Below the pieces are notes generated by a model, which did not search any database, was not told where the DNA came from, and saw nothing but the letters and a program-made list of their open reading frames with translations. From positions 62,478,003 through 62,542,002 of the forward strand of contig OY755240.1 in the NCBI GenBank assembly GCA_963576725.1: a stretch of DNA of 64,000 bases. The letters are read 5' to 3'. Shown here piece by piece: positions 21,137-31,864 of this stretch (positions are counted from its first letter, which is position 1; each line of letters opens with the position of its first letter). The translations under genes and the position numbers were made by a program. Source of the stretch: Azorinus chamasolen. Its lineage: Eukaryota; Mollusca; Bivalvia; Cardiida; Solecurtidae.

Positions 21137-22056
21137 AGGAATGATCTAGACCTTGAAATTGATAATGGAATGATTTCTTCTAAAATGTCTGACAAAAGAG
21201 ATGTTTTTGATTTGAATATTGTTAATTTTCCTCATCTTGACGGGGATGTTCCCCGGGTTCTAAATTTTACTATCGAAATTATCTCGTTTATTGGCAAGTA
21301 CCAATGTAATATCAAGGCGCTTCTGCGACACGGTATTTCACATCCTGAATTTTATGGTGATGTGATTTACAAACTTCGTAAAATTATTGGACATACCCAT
21401 TTTCTCACTTTGTTCATCAAAAATGTTAAAAAATCATTAAAAAGGGATATGATCCTGTAGTACTACAACATACTGCAAGTTTGGTTTGTGAACCCTTTTA
21501 CAGTTGGCAATCACGCTGGCCTCTTTGCATGTACGCCGACAAGAAAGGTTTAGTACTCTATGAAGGCGACCTCTTAAATCCAGAAATGGAAGGAGTACGT
21601 CGGATATCTGTACTATTTCGTTTTTGTCGTACCCTTCATTACTTTTCTACAGTTACTCTGTTTGCAGCTAAATCATTGAGTACACTAGCGATAGGTAGAT
21701 ACAGTTTGTTCACTTAAATGTTTTCGTTATACATGCACTTTACCACTGTATTTGCCGTCGATGTTGTTGTAGATTAGCCGGAGAGGGGATACGTTTATTT
21801 ACACTGTTTGTCTTTAAGGGTGGGGATGGAATAAGTGTGAGGTTGGGCGCCCATAAACCGGTTTAACCCCCCCCCCAGTGACTTTTGTCACTGACCGTTC
21901 CAAGGCGGTACTTCCATCTTCCCCCTATTGCATGTTTGTTTTGTCTTTGTGTGTCTCTTGTTGTTTTTGTTATGTACATTTGCTGTGTTCTTGTGTTGCT
22001 GTTCAGGCGACTGTTTGTTCTGTATGTGGTGTTTCCTCATTTTTGTACTTTCATAG
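21137..22056 (+). pseudogene. PLE A, truncated and internally deleted
   Basis: Plus strand, head-to-head with the previous element. RT from DLDLEIDNGMISSKM, an internal deletion after HLDGDVPR, C-terminal domain with frameshifts (YKLRKIIGHTHFLTLF), then 3' UTR with SECIS at 21560-21605 and a full tail ending at about 22056. Confidence 0.85.
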
Positions 22057-22500
22057 GCGGGGTTGCCACTACTCTAGCGTGTGTTGGTGCCGGTCTAGGC
22101 ATCGGAACATTAGGTTTTTTTTCCACAATCGTCGCTATCCCAGTTGCAATCGGCCTTGAGGCTGGAGCTCTTGGGTGGGCTGGTCTCGCTGATTTTGGCA
22201 AGGCTTCGCCCTTCTTATAAGTCTAGTAAATATCAACGTTTCGAGACAATTGTACGGGTAAAGATGAGGTCGATCTCTGATATCGTAAGCGTGGCACTCG
22301 CAGATGAGGATTTATCAGACGTTGAGTACCATGTAGTTATTCAGGAAGCCTAGAAGTTTGAAGATCTGCTAAGAAAGAGCCCGCTGTGAATATGGATGAA
22401 TTGAAAAAATCTACTAGAGCAGGGTCGCAAAGAAGCGCTCGGAGAGATCGCAAAAACATTGAATACTCAGTGATCTGTTAACGTGTTTACGATGAGATTA
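22057..22500 (+). pseudogene. Unidentified element protein fragment (Gly-rich hydrophobic)
   Basis: Follows the A tail directly. Reads GVATTLACVGAGLGIGTLGF, then IPVAIGLEAGALGWAGL, a glycine-rich membrane-like stretch. In a shifted frame come charged helical pieces around VKMRSISDIVSVALADEDLS and later frames up to about 22470. It has the same style as 13520-14593 and probably belongs to that broken element, but I cannot name the family. Confidence 0.4.
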
Positions 22501-23030
22501 CGACCTCCTCCTATATATTAGAGAGTTAGCCCCTGTTATATATCTATCTGTACATCGAGAATAACCCTGATAGATATCATTCAATTTATTCAAATTGGTT
22601 TACCCGTGACATCCTTCGTAATGGGTAATTTTGCGTTTGGGGTAATTAATAGAGACGACGCCCCAAAAGTGGTTCATTAACGGCTTCTAATAATTCTCCA
22701 TCTGACTCAGTAAAATAAAAAAAAAAATTTGCTAGTTAAAACCAACTACATATAACAGAGATGGGGCGGTGCTGATGACGGTTGGGGCTTATGGGATATT
22801 ATTTAATCCCCCGTGACCCCCTATGAGGTGGTGATATATGTTCACTATTCTGTCTCATCCTTAGAGCATTCTAAAACAGGTTAAAAGAGGTGCGCCAGTC
22901 TTTAAGATGAGTATGGGGATTGTATTGTGTACGCCTTAGATCATTATAAAACAAATTAAAAGAGGTGCGCCACAACCCCCAATCCCTATACTACTCACCC
23001 GTCTATTAAATCATCATAATTATGTTCTGT
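22501..23030. other. No gene recognised
   Basis: Contains two copies of a short word, AAAAGAGGTGCGCCA, at about 22887 and 22959, about 70 bp apart. There is no supported open frame. It may be the end of the unidentified element. Confidence 0.4.
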
Positions 23031-23034
23031 TGTG

Positions 23035-23320
23035 TTACTGTTCGGGCATCTGTATGTTTTGTAAGTTTTGTTTCCTGCATGATTCATATTTTTACTTTTA
23101 TTACCACAACATTATTGCGTCTGCCGTGTGGTGGCCGTAAAGTATCCCCGTACACGTAACCTATGTTGTTATCATTCTCTTGCAGGATATGCAAGTAAAA
23201 TACATCACTCTCTTCTGTCTCTTACATAGCATAATTGTGTTTTGTTGTGGCGCTGTTCGGGCGGCAGTGTGTTTTGTTTGTGATGTTTCCTACATGACTC
23301 ATATTTGTACTTTTTAAAAG
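23035..23320 (+). repeat. PLE A pseudo-LTR units: tail, leader, tail
   Basis: A short A-tail end (to about 23098) joins the leader (ATTACCACAACATTATTGCG, GTGTGGTGGCCGTAAAG, TCTCTTGCAGGATATGCAAG, 23099-23232), which is followed by another tail end (GTGGCGCTGTTCGGGCGGC to ATATTTGTACTTTTT, to 23320). No coding part remains. This supports tail-plus-leader as the unit boundary. Confidence 0.78.
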
Positions 23321-23379
23321 CGATGTTTAAGTATAAAACAAAACAACAGGATGGAACTGACAAGACACGTAATATACAC

Positions 23380-23531
23380 CTTCAAAATTCTGTTGAGTCT
23401 TGCCATTGCAACTGTAGTTAATATGGATGCGCTTAGGGTCCGTCATTGTTTGGGTTGCTTCCAAAGTATTTAAATACTGTCACCATGTATGGTTATATAC
23501 ATCGATATCTCTTCATTTGTGGAACATAACC
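23380..23531 (+). repeat. 150-bp repeat, copy 1
   Basis: Matches 24115-24265: TTGCAACTGTAGTTA, ATGGATGCGC, AGGGTCCGTCATTG, TATATACATCGATATC and TCATTTGTGGAAC. Both copies are preceded by an A-tail end and a GATGGAACTGAC word, so a larger unit was duplicated. No function is evident. Confidence 0.7.
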
Positions 23532-23579
23532 TTTGGACCTTCTATGCTATATAATGAAATATCAAAAGGCTATTATAAT

Positions 23580-23640
23580 TATGTCTTCTCGTGGTGCTGT
23601 TCGGGCGGCTGTGTGTTTTGTTTGTGGTATTTCCTGTCTA
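23580..23640 (+). repeat. PLE A tail scrap
   Basis: Sixty bases related to the A tail: GTGGTGCTGTTCGGGCGGCT, GTGTTTTGTTTGTGGTATTTC. Confidence 0.6.
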
Positions 23641-23654
23641 ACCGGATGTTTTTA

Positions 23655-23735
23655 TAAAGAAACATACCCGCTCATACCCGGGATCGAACCATTGTCATAC
23701 ACTCTACCACGTCGCTATAAAATAGCGATTGTACA
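23655..23735 (-). repeat. tRNA-derived SINE head, copy 1
   Basis: On the minus strand it reads ATAGCGACGTGGTAGAGTGT then GGTTCGATCCCGG: a tRNA-like A box and a good B box at normal spacing. It cannot be a functional tRNA because the acceptor and anticodon arms are not formed. The second copy is at 23876-23965. Confidence 0.65.
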
Positions 23736-23875
23736 GCAAGGCCTTACAAACGATGATAAACATACACACCGTGACATACTCCCCCAGAGCAAGTTGATGG
23801 GCATGAGAAAGACTTGGAATCGAAATCGGATCATATACAGTCACAGTCCTCCGTTTTGCGCCAAGTTTAACCCGG

Positions 23876-23965
23876 TGTTAAAAAAACATACTCGCTCAGA
23901 CCCTGGATCGAACGTGGGTCGCCAGGTTCGCAGTCATGCACTCTACCACGTCGCAATAAAAGCGC
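23876..23965 (-). repeat. tRNA-derived SINE head, copy 2
   Basis: Minus strand: TTGCGACGTGGTAGAGTGCA (A box), AACCTGGCGACCCACG, GTTCGATCCAGGG (B box). Related to 23655-23735 but with a longer inter-box part. Confidence 0.65.
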
Positions 23966-24114
23966 GCTTGTACAGTAAGGTCATAAAAGTGATGATAAAT
24001 CGAAACCCTGTGATACCTGCATGACTCATACTTTTAATTTTGTAAGCGATGTCATACCAAATAACAGGATGGAACTGACGAGGCACAATAATATAGATCT
24101 TCAACCAGATGTGG

Positions 24115-24265
24115 CAGCCTTCCAAATTCTGATTAGTCGTATCATTGCAACTGTAGTTATTATGGATGCGCATAGGGTCCGTCATTGCTTTGGTTGCTTT
24201 CGAAGTACTTACATAGTCACATGGTATGGCTATATACATCGATATCGGTTCATTTGTGGAACTTA
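24115..24265 (+). repeat. 150-bp repeat, copy 2
   Basis: Second copy of the 23380-23531 repeat, about 735 bp downstream. It gives a short open frame (24021-24266) that I do not regard as a gene because copy 1 does not keep it. Confidence 0.7.
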
Positions 24266-24269
24266 ATAG

Positions 24270-25260
24270 GCTGGGTCCTAGTCATGGTTACCGTAGCATC
24301 ACCCATAGACTTTTTTCATGAGTACCAAATTGTTCGTTGGGGTCCTCTGAACACGTTTTGAGCATGTCCCCAAAATATTGTCCAAAATTGTCCCATCTTT
24401 GTTTTATTTAACGGTTTCCATGGTAGCCCGAGGTAATTTTTGAAACTACCTTGGTTCGGAAAATGCGTCATAACTTCGCTTTTAGAGGCAATAGAAAGAC
24501 CAAATAAGTACCAAAGTAAAGCAGAGACACATAGCTTGAATATAACCTTTCGCCTTCTATGCTGTTTGATATAATATTAAAAGGCCTGAATATTCTGACA
24601 ACTTTTGTATAAGACCTTGCAACTCAGTTTAGTCTGAACCGATCACATCGACATAATATGCCTGGATGGCATTACATCACATTCTTCAATAGTGCATGTA
24701 TTGATTATTCTTATATAGCCCAAATTAGTAAAATATTTGAGATATTTGAACCACAAAGGAGGAAACTAGCTATGCAAATGATTTCATTTATTTTTATACC
24801 AGTAGCTGTAATACGCCAATCTAGTAAAAATGCAAACATATCTAACAAAATAAGTTTGGGAATGATTTGACAAAGGTCAACATTTGAGGTTACATGTTAT
24901 TTTTGGTGAGGTTAAATAAATGGTTCGGATGTTTTCGTCAATCTCCGCTAGCATACAATAAAAAGGTAATGACGCTCCTCATAATTTAACAGAAGTATAG
25001 AATTAGTTTACCATAGATATTGCCAGAATAACAATCAAACTCCTTTGTGGCAAATAGAGACGTTTCAATTTCATGGTTGATCAGAATATATACGCAATCA
25101 GAATGAGTTTTCGATAACAATGAAGCGAGCAGTTGCTTTGTGAATAATTCCAATTTAGGAACAAATACACACTAGTAAACTAAACAAATCAAATATCACC
25201 CAACATGTAAAGGTATCAAAAGAGTGATGCCAACCATAATAGACTTGTTCTCAGTGTTGT
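24270..25260. other. No gene recognised
   Basis: AT-rich DNA with no supported frame. The open frame at 24658-24870 has no recognisable motif. Confidence 0.5.
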
Positions 25261-25267
25261 TATACCT

Positions 25268-26535
25268 TCTGGTCCTTCGAGATCATGAATTTCAGTACTT
25301 CTTGTTCTGAAAATTGAATACCGCTTAAGCCGGTGCTAGGGGGCGTGAGCAGTGTTGCACTCTCAATTACTGCTCATGAACAGACTCAATAAAACCGAGT
25401 CTGCAATTTTCTCTTTTTGTGTTGCAATTTTTGCTTTCGGGGGATCACCTCCCTTCAGAATTTATAATCTTCACAACAGCAGGTGTTAAGTGCTTGTGTG
25501 GCGGCCGTAAAACGTCGCCCCGTACTTCATTCTCAGTGTTGTAATACCTTCTGGTCCTTCGAGATCATGAATTTCAGTACTTATTGTTCTGAAAATTGAA
25601 TACCGCTTAAGCCGGTGCTAGGGGGCGTGAGCAGTGTTGCACTTTCAATCACTGCTCATGAACAGACTCAATAAAACCGAGTCTGCAATTTTCTCTTTTT
25701 GTGTTGCAATTTTTGCTTTCGGGGGATCACCTCCCTTCAGAATTTATAATCTTCAAAACAGAAGGTGTTAAGTGCTTGTGTGGCGGCCGTAAAACGTCGC
25801 CCCGTACTTCATTCTCAGTGTTGTTATACCTTCTGGTCCTTCAAGATCATTAATTTCAGTACTTCTTGTTCTGAAAATTGAATACCGCTTAAGCCGGTGC
25901 TAGGGGGCGTAAGCAGTGTTGCACTTTCAATTACTGCTCATGAACAGACTCAATAAAACCGAGTCTGCAATTTTCTCTTTTTGTGTTGCAATTTTTGCTT
26001 TCGGGGGATTACCTCCCTTCAGAATTTATGATAAACCATACATTTGTGATTATTTGTAAAGTATTCGAAATCGCTCTTTTTGGCGATATAAACAAGGTCT
26101 CTATCGATTTGAAGTTCATGTACAGACTCAATAAAACCGAATCTGCAATATTCTCTTTTCACATTGCTGTTTTTGCAGTCGAAGGATTTTCTGTTTTCAG
26201 AACTGATGTACTTCACAACAGCGGGTATTTAAGTGCTCGTGTGGCGGTCGTAAAAATCACCCCCGTTTGGCGTACGTTATTCTCAGTGTTGTTATATTTT
26301 CTGACCCTTCGGGGTCAATAGTTTCGATGTAATGACAATTGCATAAGCCGGTGCTATTGGGCGTGAGTAGTGTTGCACTTTTAATTACTACTCATGAACA
26401 GACTCGCAAAAACCATGTCTACAACTTTCTACTTTTGCCTTCGAAGGATCTTCAACTTTCAAACTATATTTATTTCAATAACAGCAGGAGTTAAGTGCTA
26501 GTGTGGCGGCCGTAAAACGTCGCCCCGTACTTCAT
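25268..26535 (+). repeat. R1 tandem array, 282-bp units
   Basis: CTGGTCC starts at 25269, 25551 and 25833: exact 282-bp spacing over three near-identical units, then diverged units starting about 26299 and 26551. Each unit has an R1 body (GCTTAAGCCGGTGCTAGG; hairpin GAGCAGT / ACTGCTC; hairpin GACTC / GAGTC; GGGGGATCACCTCCC) and a linker (CACAACAGCAGGTGTTAAGT, GTGGCGGCCGTAAAACGTCG) that resembles the PLE leader at 7791-7840. Non-coding. Confidence 0.88.
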
Positions 26536-26599
26536 TCCCAGTGTTGTTATATCTTCTGCACCTTCGGGATCTTTTTGTGTCCCGAATTTATAATGGGAA

Positions 26600-27095
26600 G
26601 ACATATTGAGTTGGTCGAGTTGTCCTTCTGTCCATCTGTCTGTTTGTCCGTCCGTCTGTCTTTCACAAACATGGAACGATTTCTGAATGCTTTGGCACAA
26701 ATGTTCGAATCAACAAGACGATGTGCAAAGCGTTCGATTCAGGCACACGGGTCAAAGGTCAAGGTCACAAGTCCAAGTCAAATGTTTTAAGCCACACCTT
26801 CGTGTCCGCTCTATATCTCTTAAATCATTGAAAGGATTTCAGAATGCTTTGGCACAAATGTTCTCCATAACAAGACAATGTGCATACAGCAGGATTCAGG
26901 CACATTCTTTAAATGTCAAGGTCACAACTCAAGGTCAAATGTTTTAGCTTTTGTTTCATGTCTGCTCAACATCTGTATAACCCTTTGAATGATTCCAAAA
27001 TGCTGTTGCACAAATGTGCTCCTTAACAAGACGGTGCTGCAGACAGCAGGATTCAGGCATGTGGATCAAAGGTCAAGGTCACAATTCAAGAATAT
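26600..27095 (+). repeat. Degenerate tandem repeat of molluscan type
   Basis: Three diverged units of about 150-170 bp, starting near 26670, 26830 and 26990, each with GGCACAAATGTTC-like, AACAAGAC, CAGGCAC and TCAAGGTCACA words. A (GTCC/GTCT) pyrimidine run precedes it at 26625-26660. The open frames across it are repeat-encoded, not genes. Confidence 0.65.
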
Positions 27096-27099
27096 ACTC

Positions 27100-27800
27100 A
27101 CAATGAAATGTCAATGATTCACAATTTTGTCCGGATGCTAATTTCTATATGGTTCATGACATTTGATTGAAACGTCATTCTTGGAAAGAACTCGATGAGC
27201 GAAAGTGTGATGTATAAGGGCCATAACTCTGGCTTCAATACTTTTGGAGTTATAGCCCTTCAGTTCATTTTTGTCCGTTTTACTGATGTTATTGGAATGA
27301 TATTTCATTTCTGAAAAGAGCAAGATAATTTCAGAGCAAGATAAAACAAGTGTTATGTACAAGTTTCATAACTCTGACTTTAATGATATTGGAGTTATTG
27401 TTCCCGATTTTCTACAGAGTTATGTGACTTTGAAATTTGTACATGGAAATTTTGTTCACAGGATTTCTCCAAAACATTTACTTAGATATGCATTTGATTT
27501 CATAGGATTGATAAGCATCATGCCTGGTTGTGCACATCTTATTCCTGATCATGTTTGATGATTTTCTTCAAAGATATGGGACTTTGAATTTTTTACACGG
27601 AATATTTTTTCCGCGAGATTTCTTCAAAATCTTTGATCGGATATTCATGAATTAATCAGCACTGTGCCTAGTTGTGCAAATTTTATTCTTTTCTGGTTCG
27701 ACAATTTCTGCAGAGTTATGGGACTTTTGAAAATTTTGTTCACGCGTTGGGCAAGATATCAGATTTTGAATAAAAAAACAATTCGAGTTAGTTTTGATGT
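27100..27800 (+). repeat. Second degenerate repeat block
   Basis: Recurring phrases at about 27220, 27370, 27560 and 27700: CATAACTCTG, TTGGAGTTAT, GATTTTCT-CAGAGTTATG-ACTTTG, TTTTTTCCGCGAGATTTCTTC. Of the kind widely scattered in molluscan DNA. No gene is seen. Confidence 0.5.
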
Positions 27801-27814
27801 CATTAGGTTTGAAA

Positions 27815-28105
27815 ATTGAATATTGTTTAAGCAGGTGTAAGGGTGTGAGTAGTGTTGCACTTTTAATTGCTACTCATGAACAGACTCAATAAATGAACAA
27901 GTAGTAAAGTCAAGCATGAAAGGTCAAACACAAAACGTCACCATCACCAAAACACCGACAGAAAGCATTTATATAGCAACTTATATACATACACAAATAC
28001 AGCAGAAAGCCACACACAAGACGCAACAACCACAAACACATCCACCTAGTCTGCAATTTTCTCTTTTCGCATTGCTACTTTTTTCCAAAGGATCTCAAAC
28101 TTTCA
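27815..28105 (+). repeat. R1 copy split by an inverted PLE B-type tail
   Basis: R1 from GAAAATTGAATATTG to CAGACTCAATAAA (27895), then an inverted B-like tail (27896-28043), then R1 resumes at AGTCTGCAATTTTCTC. The break is inside the loop of the GACTC / GAGTC hairpin. Confidence 0.8.
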
Positions 28106-28109
28106 GATT

Positions 28110-28500
28110 ATATTAAGCCGGTGCTAGGGGCTTGAGAAGTGTTGCACTTTTAACAACTACGAGTACCCATGAACAAACTTAACCGATCTAAGACTGGCCG
28201 CCCCTAAACCGGTTTAAAGCCCAAGTGAATTTTGTCACTGACCGTTCCAAGGCGGTACTTCCAGCTTCCGCTGTTGTATGTTTGATTTTTCTTTGTGCGT
28301 CTCTTTATGTTTATCATAGTTATGTACATTTGCTGTGTTATCTTGTGTTGCTGATCGGGCGGCTGTTTGTTCTGTATGTGGTTTTTCCTGCATGACTCAT
28401 TTTTGTACTTTTAAGAAAACAGAGTCTGCAGTTTTCACTTTTCGCATTGCAGCTTTTGATTTTGAAGGATCTCCTATTTTCAAACGTTCGGTGTAAAAGG
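28110..28500 (+). repeat. R1 copy split by a PLE A tail
   Basis: R1 from AGCCGGTGCTAGGGG to CATGAACAAACTTAA (about 28178), then an A tail (28180-28413, plus strand), then R1 resumes at AAAACAGAGTCTGCAG. The break is again in the loop of the second R1 hairpin. Confidence 0.8.
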
Positions 28501-28664
28501 AACCGTTTAATGATCATCATTTGTAGAAACTGTCACGCGTAATGTATAGTATATTCCGAAGGATCAATAATCCGTTTTGCGTATGGTTTGTAGCCTTTCT
28601 TTAATGTTCAGATAAATAATAATTGTCGTATAAATTGTCTTTGCTTAAATTCGTTATATTGCAG

Positions 28665-28711
28665 AACCCTGGCGGACATTCAGTTCGGAAAAAACGCATT
28701 GGTCTCAGGAG
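28665..28711 (+). CDS. IFI44-like gene, exon a (partial gene)
   Basis: A 47-nt exon between TTATATTGCAG and GTAAAT. Read in the frame that joins phase 0 to the exon at 30916, it gives PWRTFSSEKTHWSQE. IFI44-family proteins have a PWR motif a short way before the GTPase P-loop, which matches this position. Upstream exons are not identified in the window. Support is splice-site quality, phase fit and the PWR motif; the exon is too short for more. Confidence 0.6.
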
Positions 28712-29869
28712 GTAAATATGAGAAGCATTTTCAATGTTCCTGTAATTGCCTGTAGTTGAAAGGACACGGAAGGTGAATATCAGCAGTCTTTTATGACAAT
28801 GCATGAATGTAAAGCGTCATATTTATCTATACTGTCCGTTTTAGTGACTCAGACGTTGATCCATTCTGAACAGTGATGTGTGTCAATCTCTCAACAACGT
28901 AACAAATTTGGCAAAACGTCATATAAGAAATTGGCGGTCAGAGTTGCAGTTATGTTTACTTAAATTATGTACCAGATTATATGTGTTAAAGTATGTTTTT
29001 GGATAGTGCAATGACCGCAGAACACAGTCCTGTATATTCAATTGTCAAACATCGCCTAGTGCGTTAAGTTTGTATGTTTCAAACTTAAGATGAAAAGTTC
29101 TGAGCAACAATTGCAATACAAAATAGAAACTTGTAGACTCGATATAACGGAAGTTTGCTTGAATCATTCTGAATGTCAACAACGCAGAAAATGCATTTTT
29201 ATAATTATATTTATCATATAATCATGTACATTATGTTTGAATTAAGTGCAGATACAATATATGTCACATCCGTATGATTAATATCAATACAATTCCATAC
29301 ACTTTGGTTTTGATTTCTATTTATATCAAATGGGCATCCAAAAGTAGGATAGAGAAGGAAAACAGAAAGACAAAATATGGAAAAAAGGGGGACCAAGTTG
29401 TCATGACATAATCACCTTATCATAATTGCTGATAAAATTTGACAGACAAGTTTATTTTACAATTGTTCACGAGGACTATGAGATTGATATAATGTGATCG
29501 GTATATCGATATTATTGCTAATTGTGTGTGTACCGTCGAATCTACAGTATGTCAGTTATTTGATGACGTCATGTACATTACAGGGGAAGGAAAATGTTGT
29601 TCAGCATATGAAACAAATGGCATTGTTTCAGATACATAACAACATCCAATTAGAACTACCGACCTACTGCAAGCCAGATAGAAGATTTCTTTACAAAACA
29701 ATTACTGGTAAACGATAAATTAATAACCCTTACTCACTATCCCAATTTAAGTCGTAGAAGGATCCAGATCAGATACGAAGTCGCCATAAACTGGTTTTGA
29801 GGGTAATTAAGTGTTAAGCACTTGTGTTGTGCCGTAAAAAATCACCCGGTACTTCGTCCTCAGTGTTGA

Positions 29870-30070
29870 TATATTTTCTGGTCCTTCGGGATCATTAGTT
29901 AAGATGTTACTAGTTTTGAAAATTGAATACTGCTTAATCCGGTGCTAGGGGCGTGAGTAGTGTTGCACTTTTAATTACTAATGAACGGACTCAATAAAAC
30001 CGAGTCTGCAATTTTCTCTTTTTGCATTTCTGATTTTGCTTTCGAAGGATCACCCATATTCAGAATATAT
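29870..30070 (+). repeat. R1 copy
   Basis: Full R1 body with CTGGTCCTTCGGGATCATTA, GCTTAATCCGGTGCTAGG, GACTCAATAAAACCGAGTC and TTCGAAGGATCACCCAT. The 30 bases before it (CTTGTGTTGTGCCGTAAAAA) resemble the R1 linker. Confidence 0.85.
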
Positions 30071-30194
30071 TTACACTATATCCATTTGTGAGCATATAAT
30101 TGTAAAGCAAAATAAGGGTTAGGTGTTTTGAAATCAACGACTAAAACCACTAGACAACTTGAGTGGAAAATAAGCGGTATCGTCTCCCACTTCG

Positions 30195-30345
30195 GGTTGC
30201 AATCTTATAGCCGGTGCTACGGGACGTGAGTAGAGTTGCACTTTTAATTACTATTCATGAACAGACTCAATAAAACCGAGTCTGCAATTTTCTCTTTTCG
30301 TATTGCTACATTTGTTTTTGAAGGATCACCCACTTTCAGAATACA
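30195..30345 (+). repeat. R1 copy, 5' truncated
   Basis: Starts at AGCCGGTGCTACGGG and runs through both hairpins to GGATCACCCACTTTCAG. Confidence 0.82.
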
Positions 30346-30538
30346 TTTACATTAGTCTGATATTATTGCCTATTATTGGATTGTTGATTTCCTTAATAAG
30401 ATTATCTGAATGAATATCAACTAGGTGCTGTAAAACGTTTAATTAGGGTCCTGCATTGAAAATCACATTTTCTGTCCGTCTGTCTGTCTGTCCGCGCTAA
30501 TAATTCTTGTTTATGTGACTAAATAATCACATAATATT

Positions 30539-30645
30539 TTGTTCTCATCGGTTTTATAGGGCTTATTTTCAGTTTATGTGGCTATTCCTTTGTTCAAAAT
30601 AGCCACACAAACTGAAAATAAGCACCATAAAACCGATGAGAACAA
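30539..30645. repeat. Long near-perfect palindrome
   Basis: Arms of about 48 bp: TTGTTCTCATCGGTTTTATA (30539) mirrors TATAAAACCGATGAGAACAA less one position (ending 30645). The middle TTTTCAGTTTATGTGGCTATT mirrors AATAGCCACACAAACTGAAAA, with an 11-base loop. It would make a strong hairpin or cruciform and looks like a foldback MITE. Confidence 0.85.
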
Positions 30646-30915
30646 GCTATCTTAGTCCGTTAGAACGTCCGTCCGTCCGTTAACAATTTTGATGTGATGC
30701 GATAACTTCATCAGTTCTTCACATTTTGGTTTCATATGAAGAACATATGCTAGGTTTATTGAAAGGAATACACCTATTGTTTTTGGGTTTAATCGGATCA
30801 CTATGTCTAGATTTATCTGCATTTGTTGTTGATATACTAACCGGTGTGAGTATACATTGTCGTAAATGATTTTCCATTACAATCATGTAGAGTTTTGCTT
30901 GTATTATTGCTGCAG

Positions 30916-31110
30916 CATCTGAATGAACTGAAGCGAGATGTACCAGCAATACAATTCAATGACAATGGTGTTTCAAAAGGAAATGTACTAATCCTCGGGC
31001 CTATCAAAAGTGGAAAATCTTCCTTTATCAACTCTGTCATTGGAATATCTAAACAAAGGCTTGCACAAAAGGCTCCGGATGGCACTGCTTTAGACAATGT
31101 GACAAAAGAG
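30916..31110 (+). CDS. IFI44-like gene, exon b (P-loop)
   Basis: A 195-nt, 65-codon exon, phase 0 at both ends, between TTGCTGCAG and GTACGG. Begins HLNELKRDVPAIQFND and contains VLILGPIKSGKSSFINSV, the Walker A motif (GPIKSGKS) of IFI44/IFI44L-type proteins. These are interferon-inducible GTPase-like proteins of antiviral responses in vertebrates, and bivalves carry many relatives. The function in this animal is inferred by family only. Confidence 0.85.
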
Positions 31111-31864
31111 GTACGGTTATCATTATTATTCTTAATGGTGTTCAGAACGTCCGTCCGTTTATTTGCATAGGTGCAACAATTCGCAAAAACAAATTTTCGT
31201 CTATTTTATATATATAGCCAAGTTCGCTTGTGACTCAGTCGAATGTTTAAATGAATAAGTTAAATGCTTGTATGCACTTATGTATCCTAACGGACATGTT
31301 ACACCGTCGATCACGGTTACTTTGTGAACGATTAACATTTAGTTAGCACTTCTATGACGTTTGGTCGTTTGCCCATGATGATGTTGTCTGCATCCCTCAA
31401 ATGGCTATCGTGATCGTATCAGATGGGCACGTCCGTTATATCTTGATCAAGTTCAGACATTATATTCACTTGATTTATTCATACTAAGTATATTGAGTCT
31501 TGCCACTCGCCAAAATGTGCTTATGCATCTACAATTAACATTTCTGTAGTATTAATAGTGCGTTTCGTCAAACTTATGTACGGTATTTGTTAGGCTCGCA
31601 ACTACGACCACGTTCCTATCAATGTTTCTATTGGTATTTTCGCGGTGCTATTTAAAGGCATTTAATTAACAATGATTACGCTCTGAGGCATTTGATCTTT
31701 TAATCGATCCTTATTATATCTAGACGCGATGTGCCTGAATCATAATTATTGTTTCTAATTATATGGCCCTGATATGTACGTTTATTTACAATAGTTCACC
31801 TTTATTTACTTGATTATCCTGATTGCATTTAATGAAGACGTACGTTCAGCAAAAGTGTTTGCTA

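Larger units (their letters stand above)
28712..30915 (+). other. IFI44-like intron with R1 copies
   Basis: Intron of 2.2 kb with GT-AG ends. It contains R1 copies at 29870-30070 and 30195-30345 and a long palindrome at 30539-30645. A potential exon at 29584-29707 has acceptable splice sites but the wrong phase for exon b, so I do not call it. Confidence 0.6.

Noticed and set aside
25551..25833. A hammerhead ribozyme in the R1 unit, as in canonical PLE pseudo-LTRs and retrozymes.
   Set aside because: Both strands were read for CUGANGA and GAAA cores. Only near-misses (CTAATGA, CTCATGA) occur and they are not conserved between units. Naiad-type PLEs are reported to lack hammerheads.
26491..26947. 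Open frames over the repeat block near 26500-26950.
   Set aside because: Frames follow the repeat period and have no motif.
29584..29707. A potential IFI44-like exon with open frame GKENVVQHMKQMALFQ.
   Set aside because: Splice sites are fair but its phase does not fit the exon at 30916, whereas the 47-nt exon at 28665 does.
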